A DNA stretch of 64,000 nt, from NCBI GenBank assembly GCA_023151115.1, contig JAKLJP010000011.1:1-64000 (forward strand). The letters are read 5' to 3'. Within the stretch, counting starts at the first letter, position 1. The number at the start of each line of letters is the position of its first letter. Shown one piece after another: positions 35,689 through 44,067 of this stretch. Position numbers and translations under genes: made by a program. A model generated the notes under the pieces. That model made no database searches. It was not told where the DNA came from and saw only the letters and a program-made list of their open reading frames with translations. The stretch is from Anaerolineae bacterium. GTDB taxonomy: Bacteria > Chloroflexota > Anaerolineae > 4572-78 > J111.

Positions 35689-36708
35689 ATGCGCAAGAGA
35701 AGTCAATACTGGCCTGGTCTTGTCTTTAACGTAATCGTTCTGGCCGGATTGTGCCTGGCATTGCTGACTGTGCCGGCGCTGGCGCAAGAAGCCGATGCGC
35801 CCAATTTGATTATCAACGGCGGCTTTGAGGAAGGCTTTCAGGGCGAAGTGGGGGTTGGCTATGGCTGGGGCGCGTTTAGCAACGGCAATGCCGCCATGGG
35901 CTGGAATGTCGACTCCTGGGGGCCGGTGGTTATTGCCGGCCAGTACAGCCAACTGATTGAAATTAAAAATGCCGCGGAGCGAGACCGCTATGCCGGCATT
36001 TATCAAACGGTCTCGGTCGTGCCGGGCCAGGAGTACAAACTGATCATCAAAGGGCTGATTCGTTCCGAAGAGGGCGATGTCAAGCTGTCGAATTACGGCT
36101 ACCGGCTGCAATACGGCGTGGATTACGAGGGCGGCACGGCCTGGGAATTGGTCAACGAGCAGAATTGGCAGGAAATCCAGTGGGATGAACAACCGTTGAA
36201 CGACCCGCTCAATGGAACCTATCGCTTTGACTCGTTTGAAACGACGCTGACCGCCAAAAGCGACAAACTGACTCTGTTCATCCGCGCCTGGAAGAAGTGG
36301 CTCAATAATGGCGTGGGCCTGTATGACCTGGATGAAATCAGCCTGGTCGGCCCCAAGCCGGAAGGTGTGCAAGCCGCCGCCGGGCAGGTCGCTGCGGTTG
36401 GCGATACCCAGCCGGAATTGGTTTCGCCGGAAACGCTGGTGCAGACTTCCGAACACGAGGCCGACCTGGCTCCCCAGGCCGCCGAACCCGAAGCAGCGCC
36501 GGAGCCTACCGCCACCTCCCAACCAGAACCCCAGGCTGTCCCCCAAGCTACCCCCGCCCCCCAACCGCCAGCCGGCCAGTTGCCCGTATCGGGCCAGGGG
36601 CAGGATGACTCTCTCATCAATCCGATTGAGATTTTGGGCGCAGTGTTAGTGTTGGTCCTTTTGACCGGCGCTGTTACCACCCTTCGCCGCCGCCGGGCAT
36701 TAGAGTAA
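35689..36708 (+). CDS. Secreted surface protein with LPVSG sorting-like tail
   Basis: The 339-residue protein has a signal peptide (about 1-33, ending VPALAQ), a jelly-roll carbohydrate-binding-like domain starting NLIINGGFEEGFQG and a Pro/Glu/Ala-rich stalk (about 255-305). The C-terminus has LPVSG, then a hydrophobic segment (ILGAVLVLVLLTGAVTTL) and a charged RRRR end. This is the architecture of sortase-anchored proteins, with Ser in the place of Thr. It should be displayed on the cell surface. SD AAAGGAGGG is strong. No sortase gene is in the window. Confidence 0.82.
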   Translation: MRKRSQYWPGLVFNVIVLAGLCLALLTVPALAQEADAPNLIINGGFEEGFQGEVGVGYGWGAFSNGNAAMGWNVDSWGPVVIAGQYSQLIEIKNAAERDRYAGIYQTVSVVPGQEYKLIIKGLIRSEEGDVKLSNYGYRLQYGVDYEGGTAWELVNEQNWQEIQWDEQPLNDPLNGTYRFDSFETTLTAKSDKLTLFIRAWKKWLNNGVGLYDLDEISLVGPKPEGVQAAAGQVAAVGDTQPELVSPETLVQTSEHEADLAPQAAEPEAAPEPTATSQPEPQAVPQATPAPQPPAGQLPVSGQGQDDSLINPIEILGAVLVLVLLTGAVTTLRRRRALE

Positions 36709-36728
36709 AATAAGGTGTTCAAGAATAA

Positions 36729-36780
36729 GTTCCCACCAGTTCCTTTAGTCCCAATGGAACTTATAGGAACTGGTGGGAAC
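36729..36780. repeat. 16-bp perfect inverted repeat (GTTCCCACCAGTTCC type)
   Basis: Arms at 36729-36744 and 36765-36780 are exact complements around a 20-base loop. It lies 20 bases after the LPVSG gene stop and may act as a transcript end. Confidence 0.9.
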
Positions 36781-36857
36781 TCGAAACGCGAAGTTATTTC
36801 TGGGCAAACCCTAAATATACTTTGGCCCGCCAGGAAGCTAACGGAGACACAGTTACC

Positions 36858-38162
36858 ATGAAAAAAACGATTGGGCTACTCATAACTTTGTTACTGGTTG
36901 CAGCGGTATTACCGTTGACTTCTCAGGCGGCCCCGCTGATGAAACTAAGCTGGCGGGCCGAGTATTATGATAACGACAGCCTCTTGGGTGCGCCCCGGCT
37001 TAGCATTTATGAAGCGGTGCTGAGCCACGATTGGGGCCACGGTTCCCCGGCGATAGAAATCCCCGCTGACAATTTCTCGGCCCGTTATACCAGCACTCGC
37101 CACATTGAAAAAGGAACCTATCTGTTTTTGCTAACCGCCGATGACGGAGCGCGGGTCTGGCTGGATGGCACGCTAATTCTGGATGCCTGGGATTTTGGTT
37201 ACAAACAGCGCAAGGTAAAAATTTATATTGATACCACCGGCGACCACGAACTGCAAATCGCCTATTTTGAAAAAACCGGCAAAGCCAAAATCAATTTTGA
37301 ATGGCTGCAATTGGGTGGCGAGGATGATATTGTCGGCGCGTGGCGGGGTGAATATTTCAATAACCGTGATTTGGCCGGAGATCCGGCGGTTGTGCGGCAG
37401 GATGGGGCCATCAACTTTGATTGGAACAGCGGCTCGCCCGACCCCAAAATTACCCGCGATAACTTCTCGGTGCGCTGGACTCGCTCGATTTACCTTAACA
37501 AAGATGCTGTCTACAAATTTAGAATTCAGCACGACGACGGCATGCGGGTATCGGTGGATGGCAAAATCTTTTACGACTCGTGGTATGACCAGAGCGTGAC
37601 CTATCAGGCGCGGGAAGTACCGCTTAAGGGCGGCTACCGCACCTTTGTGGTTGAATATTACGATCACGTCGGCAATGCCGTAGCCCAATTAAGCTTCGAC
37701 GGCGACCCGGACGGCTACGAGGATATCGAACCCGACCCCGGCGGCGCAGCGATCGTGGTGGATGATAAAAAGCCCCGTTTTCGCTGGGGCGGACCGCCTG
37801 GCAACCGCTACATTGGCCCCGGCGGCTATGGGGCCAGCTCGTGGACCTACAACACCACTCATGATCCGGTCAACTTTGGCAAATGGACTCCGCCTATTAC
37901 CATTGCCGGCAATTATGAAGTCTTTGCCTTTATTCCCGGCAGCAATGCCACCACCGGCGCAGCCCGCTACCAAATTTATCATTTTGGGCAGTGGGAAGAG
38001 CGGACCCTCAACCAGAGCCGTTATGCTAACGAGTGGGTCAGCCTGGGAACCTACTACTTCGAGGGCAAACAGGAGGAGTGCGTTTTTCTCTACGACAGCA
38101 CCGGCGAAGCAGCCAATTCGACCAAAATTGCCTTTGATGCGCTAAAGTTTGTGAAACGATAA
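36858..38162 (+). CDS. Secreted protein with two PA14-like domains and a golvesin-like C-terminal domain
   Basis: The 434-residue protein has a signal peptide (about 1-25, ending SQAAP) and two PA14-like domains. The first has WRAEYYDNDSLLG and LLTADDGARVWLDG; the second has WRGEYFNNRDLAG and RIQHDDGMRVSVDG. A C-terminal domain (about 305-434) with IVVDDKKPRFRW and IAFDALKFVKR resembles the golvesin/Xly CBM-like fold. PA14 domains bind carbohydrate. It would be extracellular and attach to glycans. ATG at 36858 is chosen for the signal peptide and the upstream GGAG. A terminator follows. Confidence 0.85.
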   Translation: MKKTIGLLITLLLVAAVLPLTSQAAPLMKLSWRAEYYDNDSLLGAPRLSIYEAVLSHDWGHGSPAIEIPADNFSARYTSTRHIEKGTYLFLLTADDGARVWLDGTLILDAWDFGYKQRKVKIYIDTTGDHELQIAYFEKTGKAKINFEWLQLGGEDDIVGAWRGEYFNNRDLAGDPAVVRQDGAINFDWNSGSPDPKITRDNFSVRWTRSIYLNKDAVYKFRIQHDDGMRVSVDGKIFYDSWYDQSVTYQAREVPLKGGYRTFVVEYYDHVGNAVAQLSFDGDPDGYEDIEPDPGGAAIVVDDKKPRFRWGGPPGNRYIGPGGYGASSWTYNTTHDPVNFGKWTPPITIAGNYEVFAFIPGSNATTGAARYQIYHFGQWEERTLNQSRYANEWVSLGTYYFEGKQEECVFLYDSTGEAANSTKIAFDALKFVKR

Positions 38163-38189
38163 CCGGTTTTTTAAAGAAAAGAATAGAAG

Positions 38190-38224
38190 CCCCCGAAGGT
38201 TACGAGACCTTTGGGGGTTTTTTT
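38190..38224 (+). terminator. Intrinsic terminator after the PA14 gene
   Basis: CCCCCGAAGGT-TACGAG-ACCTTTGGGGG (one mismatch) followed by seven T residues. Confidence 0.92.
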
Positions 38225-38275
38225 GTTAAAGCTCGAAAGGTGGGTGTTAGCCTGCGCTCCAATTGCCTCAGTTTC

Positions 38276-38629
38276 CTACAAGGCAAATACCATCCTTAAC
38301 GCTTCATCTATTTTTTTCATCTCTTCAGCAGTCAATTCTCCGCGAGTTCTGACTAACCGAAAGCGATGGTCTACTGGGCGTGTTTGGAGACAATCGGCAA
38401 TGGACTGTTTTGATAAACCATTTTTGCTGCCGGGCAAAAGCTCGACATTCGTTTTGATCCGGCTTTTCTTTTCATTCCAGGCTGTAATCGGCACAACTTG
38501 GATCACCGGGACTCGTTCATTATAAACATTGTTGGTGACAATGACACAGGGGCGCACTTTACCTGTTTCTGACCCTTGCGTTGGGTCGAGGTTGACATCA
38601 ATCACCATCCCTCGTTTCAAGGTCGTCAT
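38276..38629 (-). CDS. MazF/PemK-family toxin
   Basis: The 117-residue protein has the MazF SH3-like fold motifs: LKRGMVIDVNLDPTQGSETGKVRPCVIVTNN and VVPITAWNEK, with NGLSKQSIADCLQTRPVDH in the second half. MazF toxins are endoribonucleases that cut mRNA or rRNA when free of antitoxin. Its ATG overlaps the stop of the antitoxin gene (ATGA at 38626-38629), so antitoxin is made first and the two are coupled. Confidence 0.92.
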   Translation of the reverse strand: MTTLKRGMVIDVNLDPTQGSETGKVRPCVIVTNNVYNERVPVIQVVPITAWNEKKSRIKTNVELLPGSKNGLSKQSIADCLQTRPVDHRFRLVRTRGELTAEEMKKIDEALRMVFAL

Positions 38630-38859
38630 TCAGGCCATCCAGCGGTAGCTGCTTCGGTAAGCTCCTGCAATTCTGTCTCTTCTTCATAAACCTCAGCATA
38701 TAATTGGGCTGACTGTTTTAGCTTTTCCTGCTCAAAATCTTTTTTTAACTGAAGCAAAGCCGCTTGAACCATTGAACTCTTATCTTTGAAACCATACTGT
38801 TTATAGTGGTTTAAGAACTCGATAAGGGGAGGAGTGAGGCTAAATTTTGCTTGCTGCAT
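38626..38859 (-). CDS. Antitoxin of the MazF-type module
   Basis: This 77-residue protein has a short DNA-binding-like N-terminus (AKFSLTPPLIEFLNHYKQYGFKDKSSMVQAALLQLKKD), consistent with a ribbon-helix-helix, and an acidic C-terminal tail (EVYEEETELQELTEAA) suited to cover the toxin. It is encoded upstream of, and overlaps, the MazF-like gene. A palindrome at the promoter supports autoregulation by the complex. Confidence 0.82.
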   Translation of the reverse strand: MQQAKFSLTPPLIEFLNHYKQYGFKDKSSMVQAALLQLKKDFEQEKLKQSAQLYAEVYEEETELQELTEAATAGWPE

Positions 38860-38891
38860 TGTTCTACCCTAAAACTATCCCTAAAATTTGA

Positions 38892-38935
38892 CCCAATTTT
38901 GGGGTAAATTATAAGGACTTGGGCTGAAAAGTCAA
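38892..38935 (-). promoter_or_regulatory. Toxin-antitoxin promoter and candidate operator
   Basis: On the minus strand TTGACT (38935-38930), 16 bases and TATAAT (38913-38908). The palindrome CCCAAttTTGGG (38892-38903) lies at the expected transcription start, placed to let the toxin-antitoxin complex block transcription. Confidence 0.75.
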
Positions 38936-39023
38936 AGATTTTGCTTTATCGTTTCATTATAGTGATTGGCTCATCTATGTGGAGCATTACTGTTCCTGCG
39001 CTGTTTTTTGGTAGCCCAACCCC

Positions 39024-40040
39024 TTATCCATCATACTTAGCAATAAACTCCTCGGCCTTCTCCACCAACTCGCGGTTGCCGACGTAGAGCGGGGTGCGCT
39101 GGTGGAGTTGGGCCGGCTGGATGTCGCGGATGGGCTGGCGGCCGGTTGAGGCGTAGCCGCCGGCCTGCTCGATGATAAAACTCATGGGCTGGGCCTCAAA
39201 GAGCATACGCAGTTTGCCGTGGGGCGATTTGGTATCGGCGGGATAGTAAAAAACGCCGCCGCCGAGCAGGTTGCGATGGATGTCGGCAATCATGGAGCCG
39301 ATATAGCGCAACGACAGCGATTTGGTGTTGCCTTCTTCGCCGCGTAGCCAGCGAGTGTAGCGCTGCACCCCGTCGCTCCAGCGGCTCTGGTAGCCCTGGT
39401 TGGCGCTGTAAAATCTGGGTTCCGGCAGGCGGATGTTGGGGTGTGACAGCAAGAACTCGCCAATGCTGGGGTCAAGAGTGAAGCCATGGACACCGTTGCC
39501 GGTGCTGTAAACCATCATCGTGCTGGAGCCGTAGACAATATAGCCGGCAGCCACAATATCAGAACCTTTTTGCAGCACATCCTCCAGTGTGCCGGGGCCG
39601 TCAGACTCCGTTTTGCGCCGGAAAATGGAGAAAATCGTACCGACGCTGACATTGAAATCTATATTGCTCGAACCATCCAGCGGGTCGAACAGCAGCACAT
39701 ACTTGCCGCAGCTATATTTGGACGGAATGGGAATAATCTCTTTCTCTTCCTCCGACCCCATGACGCACAAGCGCCCGGTGTGGTCGTTCAATTGAAAGAT
39801 GGTCCGGTGGGCGTATTCATCCAGCAGTTGGACTTCTTCGCCTTGCACATTGACTTCACCCGTTGCGCCGATAATATCGGCCAGGCCGGCCCGCGTGGTA
39901 TGGCTGGAAATCAACTTGGCAGCTACGGCCATATCGTACAGGATCGCCGTCAGCGTGCCGGTGGCATCGGGAAAAGCGGCTTGCTCGTCAAGGATGTGCC
40001 GTTCAATCGTAACAATGCGTTTGTTCGTTCTTAGGGGCAT
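39024..40040 (-). CDS. fbp: Fructose-1,6-bisphosphatase, class 1
   Basis: The 338-residue protein has the metal-binding and phosphate motifs [11 protein letters not shown] (118-128), MGSEEEK and [16 protein letters not shown] at the end, with length typical of class 1 FBPase. It hydrolyses fructose-1,6-bisphosphate to fructose-6-phosphate in gluconeogenesis, with Mg2+. The gene stands alone on the minus strand, upstream of the toxin-antitoxin pair. Confidence 0.96.
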   Translation of the reverse strand: MPLRTNKRIVTIERHILDEQAAFPDATGTLTAILYDMAVAAKLISSHTTRAGLADIIGATGEVNVQGEEVQLLDEYAHRTIFQLNDHTGRLCVMGSEEEKEIIPIPSKYSCGKYVLLFDPLDGSSNIDFNVSVGTIFSIFRRKTESDGPGTLEDVLQKGSDIVAAGYIVYGSSTMMVYSTGNGVHGFTLDPSIGEFLLSHPNIRLPEPRFYSANQGYQSRWSDGVQRYTRWLRGEEGNTKSLSLRYIGSMIADIHRNLLGGGVFYYPADTKSPHGKLRMLFEAQPMSFIIEQAGGYASTGRQPIRDIQPAQLHQRTPLYVGNRELVEKAEEFIAKYDG

Positions 40041-40254
40041 CTTTGTCCTCTTTCTACTGTAATGTTGGGGAGTAATAGTGCTTCAATTATACCTTTTTTA
40101 ACGCCCCTTCGCCAAGAATCATTAAACTTCTGACTGTTCACGCAGAACTCAGAGACCTCTCCATGTTCCGAATGTTTACTAAATATAGTAGGTTAGTCCC
40201 TCTGTATACCACATATCGTATGCCTTAAAATTGTCAATTTTCTCACAAAGCCAC

Positions 40255-40283
40255 TTGACCCTATGAGTCGAGTTTGATATAAT
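40255..40283 (+). promoter_or_regulatory. Sigma-70-type promoter of the HNH gene
   Basis: TTGACC (40255-40260), a 17-base spacer and perfect TATAAT (40278-40283). The start codon GTG at 40334 lies about 44 bases after the expected start of transcription. The rest of 40041-40254 shows no gene. Confidence 0.82.
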
Positions 40284-40333
40284 GTTAGCCAAATTTGGCC
40301 CCCTTATCGTTCATGAATTGGAGGCTGTTTATT

Positions 40334-40837
40334 GTGGGAGACGTCCTTGTTCTAAACGCAACCTACGAACCTCTCAGCGTTGTTTCGGTCAAACGGGCAG
40401 TGGTGTTGCTCTTAAAAGAAAAAGCGGAATTGATTGAGGCGGCGGAAGCCAAGCTGCGCTCCGAAAATTATAGTTTGCCTCGGCCCCTAGTTATTCGCCT
40501 GGTTTACTTTGTCAAAATCCCTCACCGGATTACGCTGCCGGTAACCCGGCGTGGGGTGCTGGCCCGCGACCATTACACCTGCCAGTACTGCGGCGCTATG
40601 CCCGCCCGCAAAGACCTGACCATGGACCACGTCTTGCCGCGCTCTCGCGGGGGCAAAACCACCTGGGAGAACGTGGTCACCGCCTGCGACAGGTGCAATG
40701 GCCGCAAAGGCAGCCGGACTCCCCTCGAAGCCAACATGAACCTGCTTAACGCCCCAAAACGCCCTCGCTACATCGCTATAGCTGCCCTGACCAGCCTGGA
40801 GGCCAGAGAAGCTTGGGGCAAATATATGTGGGAATAA
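40334..40837 (+). CDS. HNH endonuclease
   Basis: The 167-residue protein starts GDVLVLNATYEPL and contains the HNH motif framed by two Cys pairs: YTCQYCG (Cys83, Cys86), LTMDHVLPRSRGG (Asp98-His99), WENVVTACDRCN (Asn113, Cys118, Cys121). The four Cys likely hold a structural zinc. This small free-standing HNH group is widespread in bacteria and its cellular role is not settled. GTG at 40334 is preferred over ATG at 40313 because SD GGAGG (40320-40324) lies 9 bases before the GTG and after the ATG. Confidence 0.93.
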   Translation: MGDVLVLNATYEPLSVVSVKRAVVLLLKEKAELIEAAEAKLRSENYSLPRPLVIRLVYFVKIPHRITLPVTRRGVLARDHYTCQYCGAMPARKDLTMDHVLPRSRGGKTTWENVVTACDRCNGRKGSRTPLEANMNLLNAPKRPRYIAIAALTSLEAREAWGKYMWE

Positions 40838-40856
40838 TCCCCTTTGCGTTGATGCT

Positions 40857-40890
40857 AACGCCTCTGCCCACGCAAGCAGAGGCGTTTTTT
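40857..40890 (+). terminator. Intrinsic terminator after the HNH gene
   Basis: AACGCCTCTGC-CCACGCAA-GCAGAGGCGTT followed by TTTT. Confidence 0.93.
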
Positions 40891-40926
40891 ATGTATAGTC
40901 GAAAGAGGGTGAAAATGTCATTTTAT

Positions 40927-40962
40927 GACGGAAGACCGGAGATAAATGCCCGGTCTTCCGTC
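40927..40962. repeat. 13-bp perfect inverted repeat (GACGGAAGACCGG type)
   Basis: GACGGAAGACCGG (40927-40939) and CCGGTCTTCCGTC (40950-40962) with a 10-base loop. The same words build the element at 46920-46986. Confidence 0.9.
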
Positions 40963-41022
40963 CCAGGTCTGTTTTCATCGGAGTCGTCATGAGCCTGACG
41001 GCACACCACCGATGATGAAAAT

Positions 41023-41069
41023 GGAGTGCAAGGCTTGCCTTGCTGACAGCAAACCAAGGTTTGCACTCC
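41023..41069. repeat. Double hairpin with nested outer stem
   Basis: GCAAGGC-TT-GCCTTGC (41028-41043) and GCAAACC-AA-GGTTTGC (41049-41064) stand side by side. The flanks GGAGTGCAA / TTGCACTCC (41023-41031 / 41061-41069) can pair instead, giving one large hairpin. The same two hairpins occur in reverse orientation at 21533-21567. It ends 23 bases before the next start codon. Confidence 0.9.
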
Positions 41070-41092
41070 TATTTACGAAGGAGGATTGAACA

Positions 41093-42019
41093 GTGAGCGA
41101 ACGCAAAGATCGCATCCGTATTCAAATTGGCGACCAGGAGTTTAACGTGGTCGGCGGTACGTTTCAAGAGATGCTGAGCGCGGTGAAACAGATTAATGGC
41201 CGCCGCTTTGTCAGCGAATTGAAAGTGTGGCAGCTTCCCGGCCCGGCCGAGGAAGTCCAACGCCAGCTTGAGATCAGCGGCTACTCGCTGGAAGGCGGCG
41301 CACCTGTTGCCAGCGTCCCACCCGCTGCTTCCACGCCTGCCGGTGCGGCTGGCGACCGGATTCGGGTGCTGGTTGGCGGGCAGCGATTGGCGGTGGTCGG
41401 TGGTAATTTTCAGGACATGCTGGCTGTGGTCAAAGGGCTGCCCGGCCGCCGCTTTGACAGCGACACCAAGTTGTGGGAAATTTCGGGGGATCCGGGGGTC
41501 ATCAAAGGGATGATTGAGGCGGCGGGGTTTCAGCTTGAAGGCGCGGAGAAAATTCGGCTGGACCCTGTCCCGCCGATGGAAATGCCCAATTTTAGCGGCC
41601 ATACTACCCCATCCCCTTACCACGCTTCAGACTTTTTTGATGAGCCGGATGAAGCGCCGGAGCCGCCTCCCTGGTGGGATGATGAACTGGCCCCTCCTCC
41701 GGTAGCCAATGACTTTTTTAATGAGCCTATGTTTGAACAAGAGCCGCCCCCGGCCCGGCCCAAACCGGCTATGGCTGCGCCTGCCGCTGCTGTCGGGGCA
41801 GCCGGGCGGCGCGGCGGCGACCGCGTCCGTATTCGGCTGGGCGAGATGCCTTTGGTTGTCAGCGGGGGCGAGTTTCAAGCCATCCTGGCCCTCGTCAAAA
41901 GTATTCCGGGCCGGCGCTTTAACGGCGATGAGCGAGTCTGGGAAATCCCGGAAACGGTCGGGTTGGAGTCACTGGGCCAGCGAGTCGCGGCGGCAGGATT
42001 TGTTTTGGAGCAGGAATAA
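41093..42019 (+). CDS. Protein with three HARP-like repeats, function unknown
   Basis: The 308-residue protein has three ~62-residue repeats at about 5-66, 82-144 and 239-302. Each contains GGxFQxML, then GRRF...KxWEI and ends in GFxLEG. The PGRRFDSDTKLWEI pattern resembles the motif of HARP-type and related domains at the N-termini of some helicases, where it helps bind DNA. Repeats 2 and 3 are separated by an acidic, Pro-rich linker (about 160-225). No enzyme domain is attached. GTG start has a strong SD (AAGGAGG). DNA binding is inference from motif similarity. Confidence 0.7.
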   Translation: MSERKDRIRIQIGDQEFNVVGGTFQEMLSAVKQINGRRFVSELKVWQLPGPAEEVQRQLEISGYSLEGGAPVASVPPAASTPAGAAGDRIRVLVGGQRLAVVGGNFQDMLAVVKGLPGRRFDSDTKLWEISGDPGVIKGMIEAAGFQLEGAEKIRLDPVPPMEMPNFSGHTTPSPYHASDFFDEPDEAPEPPPWWDDELAPPPVANDFFNEPMFEQEPPPARPKPAMAAPAAAVGAAGRRGGDRVRIRLGEMPLVVSGGEFQAILALVKSIPGRRFNGDERVWEIPETVGLESLGQRVAAAGFVLEQE

Positions 42020-42021
42020 GG

Positions 42022-42063
42022 GGTTGAAGGTTAAATGTTCAAACGTTTAACCTTCAACCTTTA
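42022..42063. repeat. Word-based inverted repeat supplying the lipA stop
   Basis: GGTTGAAGGTTAAA (42022-42035) and TTTAACCTTCAACC (42046-42059) are perfect 14-bp complements. The continuing TTTAACG gives the TAA stop of lipA (42061-42063 on the plus strand). It fills the gap between two convergent genes. Confidence 0.9.
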
Positions 42064-42978
42064 ACGCACGGGGATGGCTAACGCCTGGGCCTGTCCTTCG
42101 GCGTGATAGCTGCTGCGCACCAGCGGCCCGCTCTCGACCCAGCGAAAGCCCAGCTCCATCCCAACCTGGTGGAATTCCTGAAATTCGCTGGGGTGGACAT
42201 AACGATAAACCGGCAAATGGAGCGGCGAAGGACGCAAATATTGGCCAATAGTCAAAATATCAACCTGATGTTCCCGCAAATCGCGCATTACCGCCAGCAC
42301 TTCCTCCTTAGTTTCTCCCAAACCAACCATAATGCCTGTTTTCGTGGTCGTGCCGGGGTCCAGAACTTTAGCGTTTGAGAGCACCTTGAGGGTTTGCTGG
42401 TAGTTGGCTTGCGGACGCACGGTGCGGTAAAGTCGGGGCACGGTTTCGGTGTTGTGGTTCAATATTTCGGGGCGGGCCGCCATCACCTCTTGCAGCGCCG
42501 CCAGGTTGCCCTTAAAATCAGGAATAAGCACTTCAATAGTGCAGTGGGGCAGCCGCCGGCGAATCTCGCGGATGGTGTTGGCAAAAATATGCGCCCCGCC
42601 GTTGGGCAGTTCATCCCGGTTGACCGAAGTGAGTACGCAGTGACTCAGGTTCATAGCCAGCACACTCTCGGCTACCCGGCGCGGTTCATCCTCGTCGAGC
42701 GCCGGGGGGCGGCCTGTTTTAATGTGACAAAAACCGCAGGAGCGGGTGCAGGTATCACCCATCAAGAGGAAGGTAGCGGTGCCTCGGTTCCAGCACTCGC
42801 CAATGTTGGGGCACATGGCTTCTTCGCACACAGTGTGCAGCCCCTGCTTGCGCATCAAATTTTTAAGATGGCTGTAATTACTTCCGGCCGGCAGCCTGAC
42901 TTTGAGCCACTCCGGTTTGCGTTTGGGGAGTTCATTTTGCAGCCCGATGCTATTGGGATCAATTAGATTTGTAATCAT
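42061..42978 (-). CDS. lipA: Lipoyl synthase
   Basis: The 305-residue radical SAM enzyme has both cluster motifs: the auxiliary cluster [12 protein letters not shown] (Cys51, Cys56, Cys62) and the SAM cluster CTRSCGFC (Cys77, Cys81, Cys84). The C-terminal SSYHAEGQ contains the conserved Ser ligand region. It inserts two sulfurs into octanoyl groups on lipoate-dependent proteins. lipB lies 42 bases upstream on the same strand, making the usual lipBA pair. Confidence 0.97.
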   Translation of the reverse strand: MITNLIDPNSIGLQNELPKRKPEWLKVRLPAGSNYSHLKNLMRKQGLHTVCEEAMCPNIGECWNRGTATFLLMGDTCTRSCGFCHIKTGRPPALDEDEPRRVAESVLAMNLSHCVLTSVNRDELPNGGAHIFANTIREIRRRLPHCTIEVLIPDFKGNLAALQEVMAARPEILNHNTETVPRLYRTVRPQANYQQTLKVLSNAKVLDPGTTTKTGIMVGLGETKEEVLAVMRDLREHQVDILTIGQYLRPSPLHLPVYRYVHPSEFQEFHQVGMELGFRWVESGPLVRSSYHAEGQAQALAIPVR

Positions 42979-43020
42979 GAGCCTGTCGTTGTTGGTCAGC
43001 AGCAGATCCGGCGCGTCACT

Positions 43021-43776
43021 TCAGGCCGATACCTCTGCTGAACTTAAGCTTAAACTTGGAGGAATCGTCTCAGTTAGCACCGATTCCATTTCAAAAATTT
43101 CACAGAAGGATTGTATCACAGGCTCCAGGACAGAACCAATTTCAATGGGCTTGTTTAACGTCTCGCTTAGAGAAGTTACCCGGCAGCCTTGCAACCCACG
43201 CGGCACAATCAAACCGAAAAAGCTCAAATCAAGATTAATGTTGATAAAAAAGCCATGACTGGTCACCTGATTCTGGTCAACTTTAACCCCAATGGCAGCA
43301 ATTTGAGCCGTACTGCTGTCGGGGGGCAGCCATTCGGAACTGTGCGGGATAGTATTATCAGTACAGACCCACGCGCCTGGCAGTCCGCGCTGGCGAAAAG
43401 CCCGCACCTTAAAAGTAGCCAGGGTATGAATAATAACACTCTCCAACATTTTGAGATAGCGGTGATAATCTAGCCCCTGCTCTTTGAGATTAAGAATAGG
43501 ATAACAGACTAACTGGCCCGGACCGTGATAGGCTACTGACCCGCCTCGGTTCACCCGGTGATAGGCCACTTTGAGCCGGGCCAGTTCTTCCTGGTTAGCC
43601 AGGAGATAATCGCGATGCCCGTCATTGCCCACCGTATAGGTCTGAGGATGTTCCATTAACAGGAGGGTGTTAGGGATTTGCTGAGCTGCTCGCCGCGCCG
43701 CTAACTCTTTTTGCAAACTTAGCGCTGTCTCATATTCTACCCGACCAAACCATTGGGGGTGACAAATATTGACCAT
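43021..43776 (-). CDS. lipB: Octanoyltransferase
   Basis: The 251-residue protein has GGSVAYHGPGQLVCYPILNLK, IAAIGVKV (Lys165) and LQGCRVTSL with the acyl-carrying Cys198, the LipB active-site set. It moves octanoate from acyl carrier protein to lipoyl domains, before LipA acts. ATG at 43776 is set by the strong SD AAAGGAGG 6 bases upstream; ATG at 43803 lies before it. Confidence 0.95.
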   Translation of the reverse strand: MVNICHPQWFGRVEYETALSLQKELAARRAAQQIPNTLLLMEHPQTYTVGNDGHRDYLLANQEELARLKVAYHRVNRGGSVAYHGPGQLVCYPILNLKEQGLDYHRYLKMLESVIIHTLATFKVRAFRQRGLPGAWVCTDNTIPHSSEWLPPDSSTAQIAAIGVKVDQNQVTSHGFFININLDLSFFGLIVPRGLQGCRVTSLSETLNKPIEIGSVLEPVIQSFCEIFEMESVLTETIPPSLSLSSAEVSA

Positions 43777-44067
43777 GTCGGCCTCCTTTTTCAGAGTTAT
43801 CATCCTGACTGCTACACTTGGCTTTGACTAGAGCAGCATAAAACAGAGAAACGAGGCGGCAATAGGGGGTAACCCAGATGTTGGCCAGGCTAAATCTGAT
43901 TACACGGGGTAAATCAACCGATCATCGTATACTTGCTAAAAACATCCCCTTGGATGTGCATAGCGGAGTTATTGATTTTTTCGATATCAAAGGTCGCGGG
44001 CTGTGGCAGGAATTCAAAAGATCCCACTTAGAACCAACCCAAGCTTCATTTGAACCGAGAAATAGCC
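43777..44067. other. Gap without a recognised gene
   Basis: An open frame on the plus strand from 43878 has no SD and no recognisable protein character. I see no strong hairpin or promoter here. Confidence 0.5.

Noticed and set aside
38276..38859. Toxin-antitoxin pair as part of a larger defence system
   Set aside because: It is flanked by a terminator and by fbp, with its own promoter; it looks like an ordinary two-gene module.
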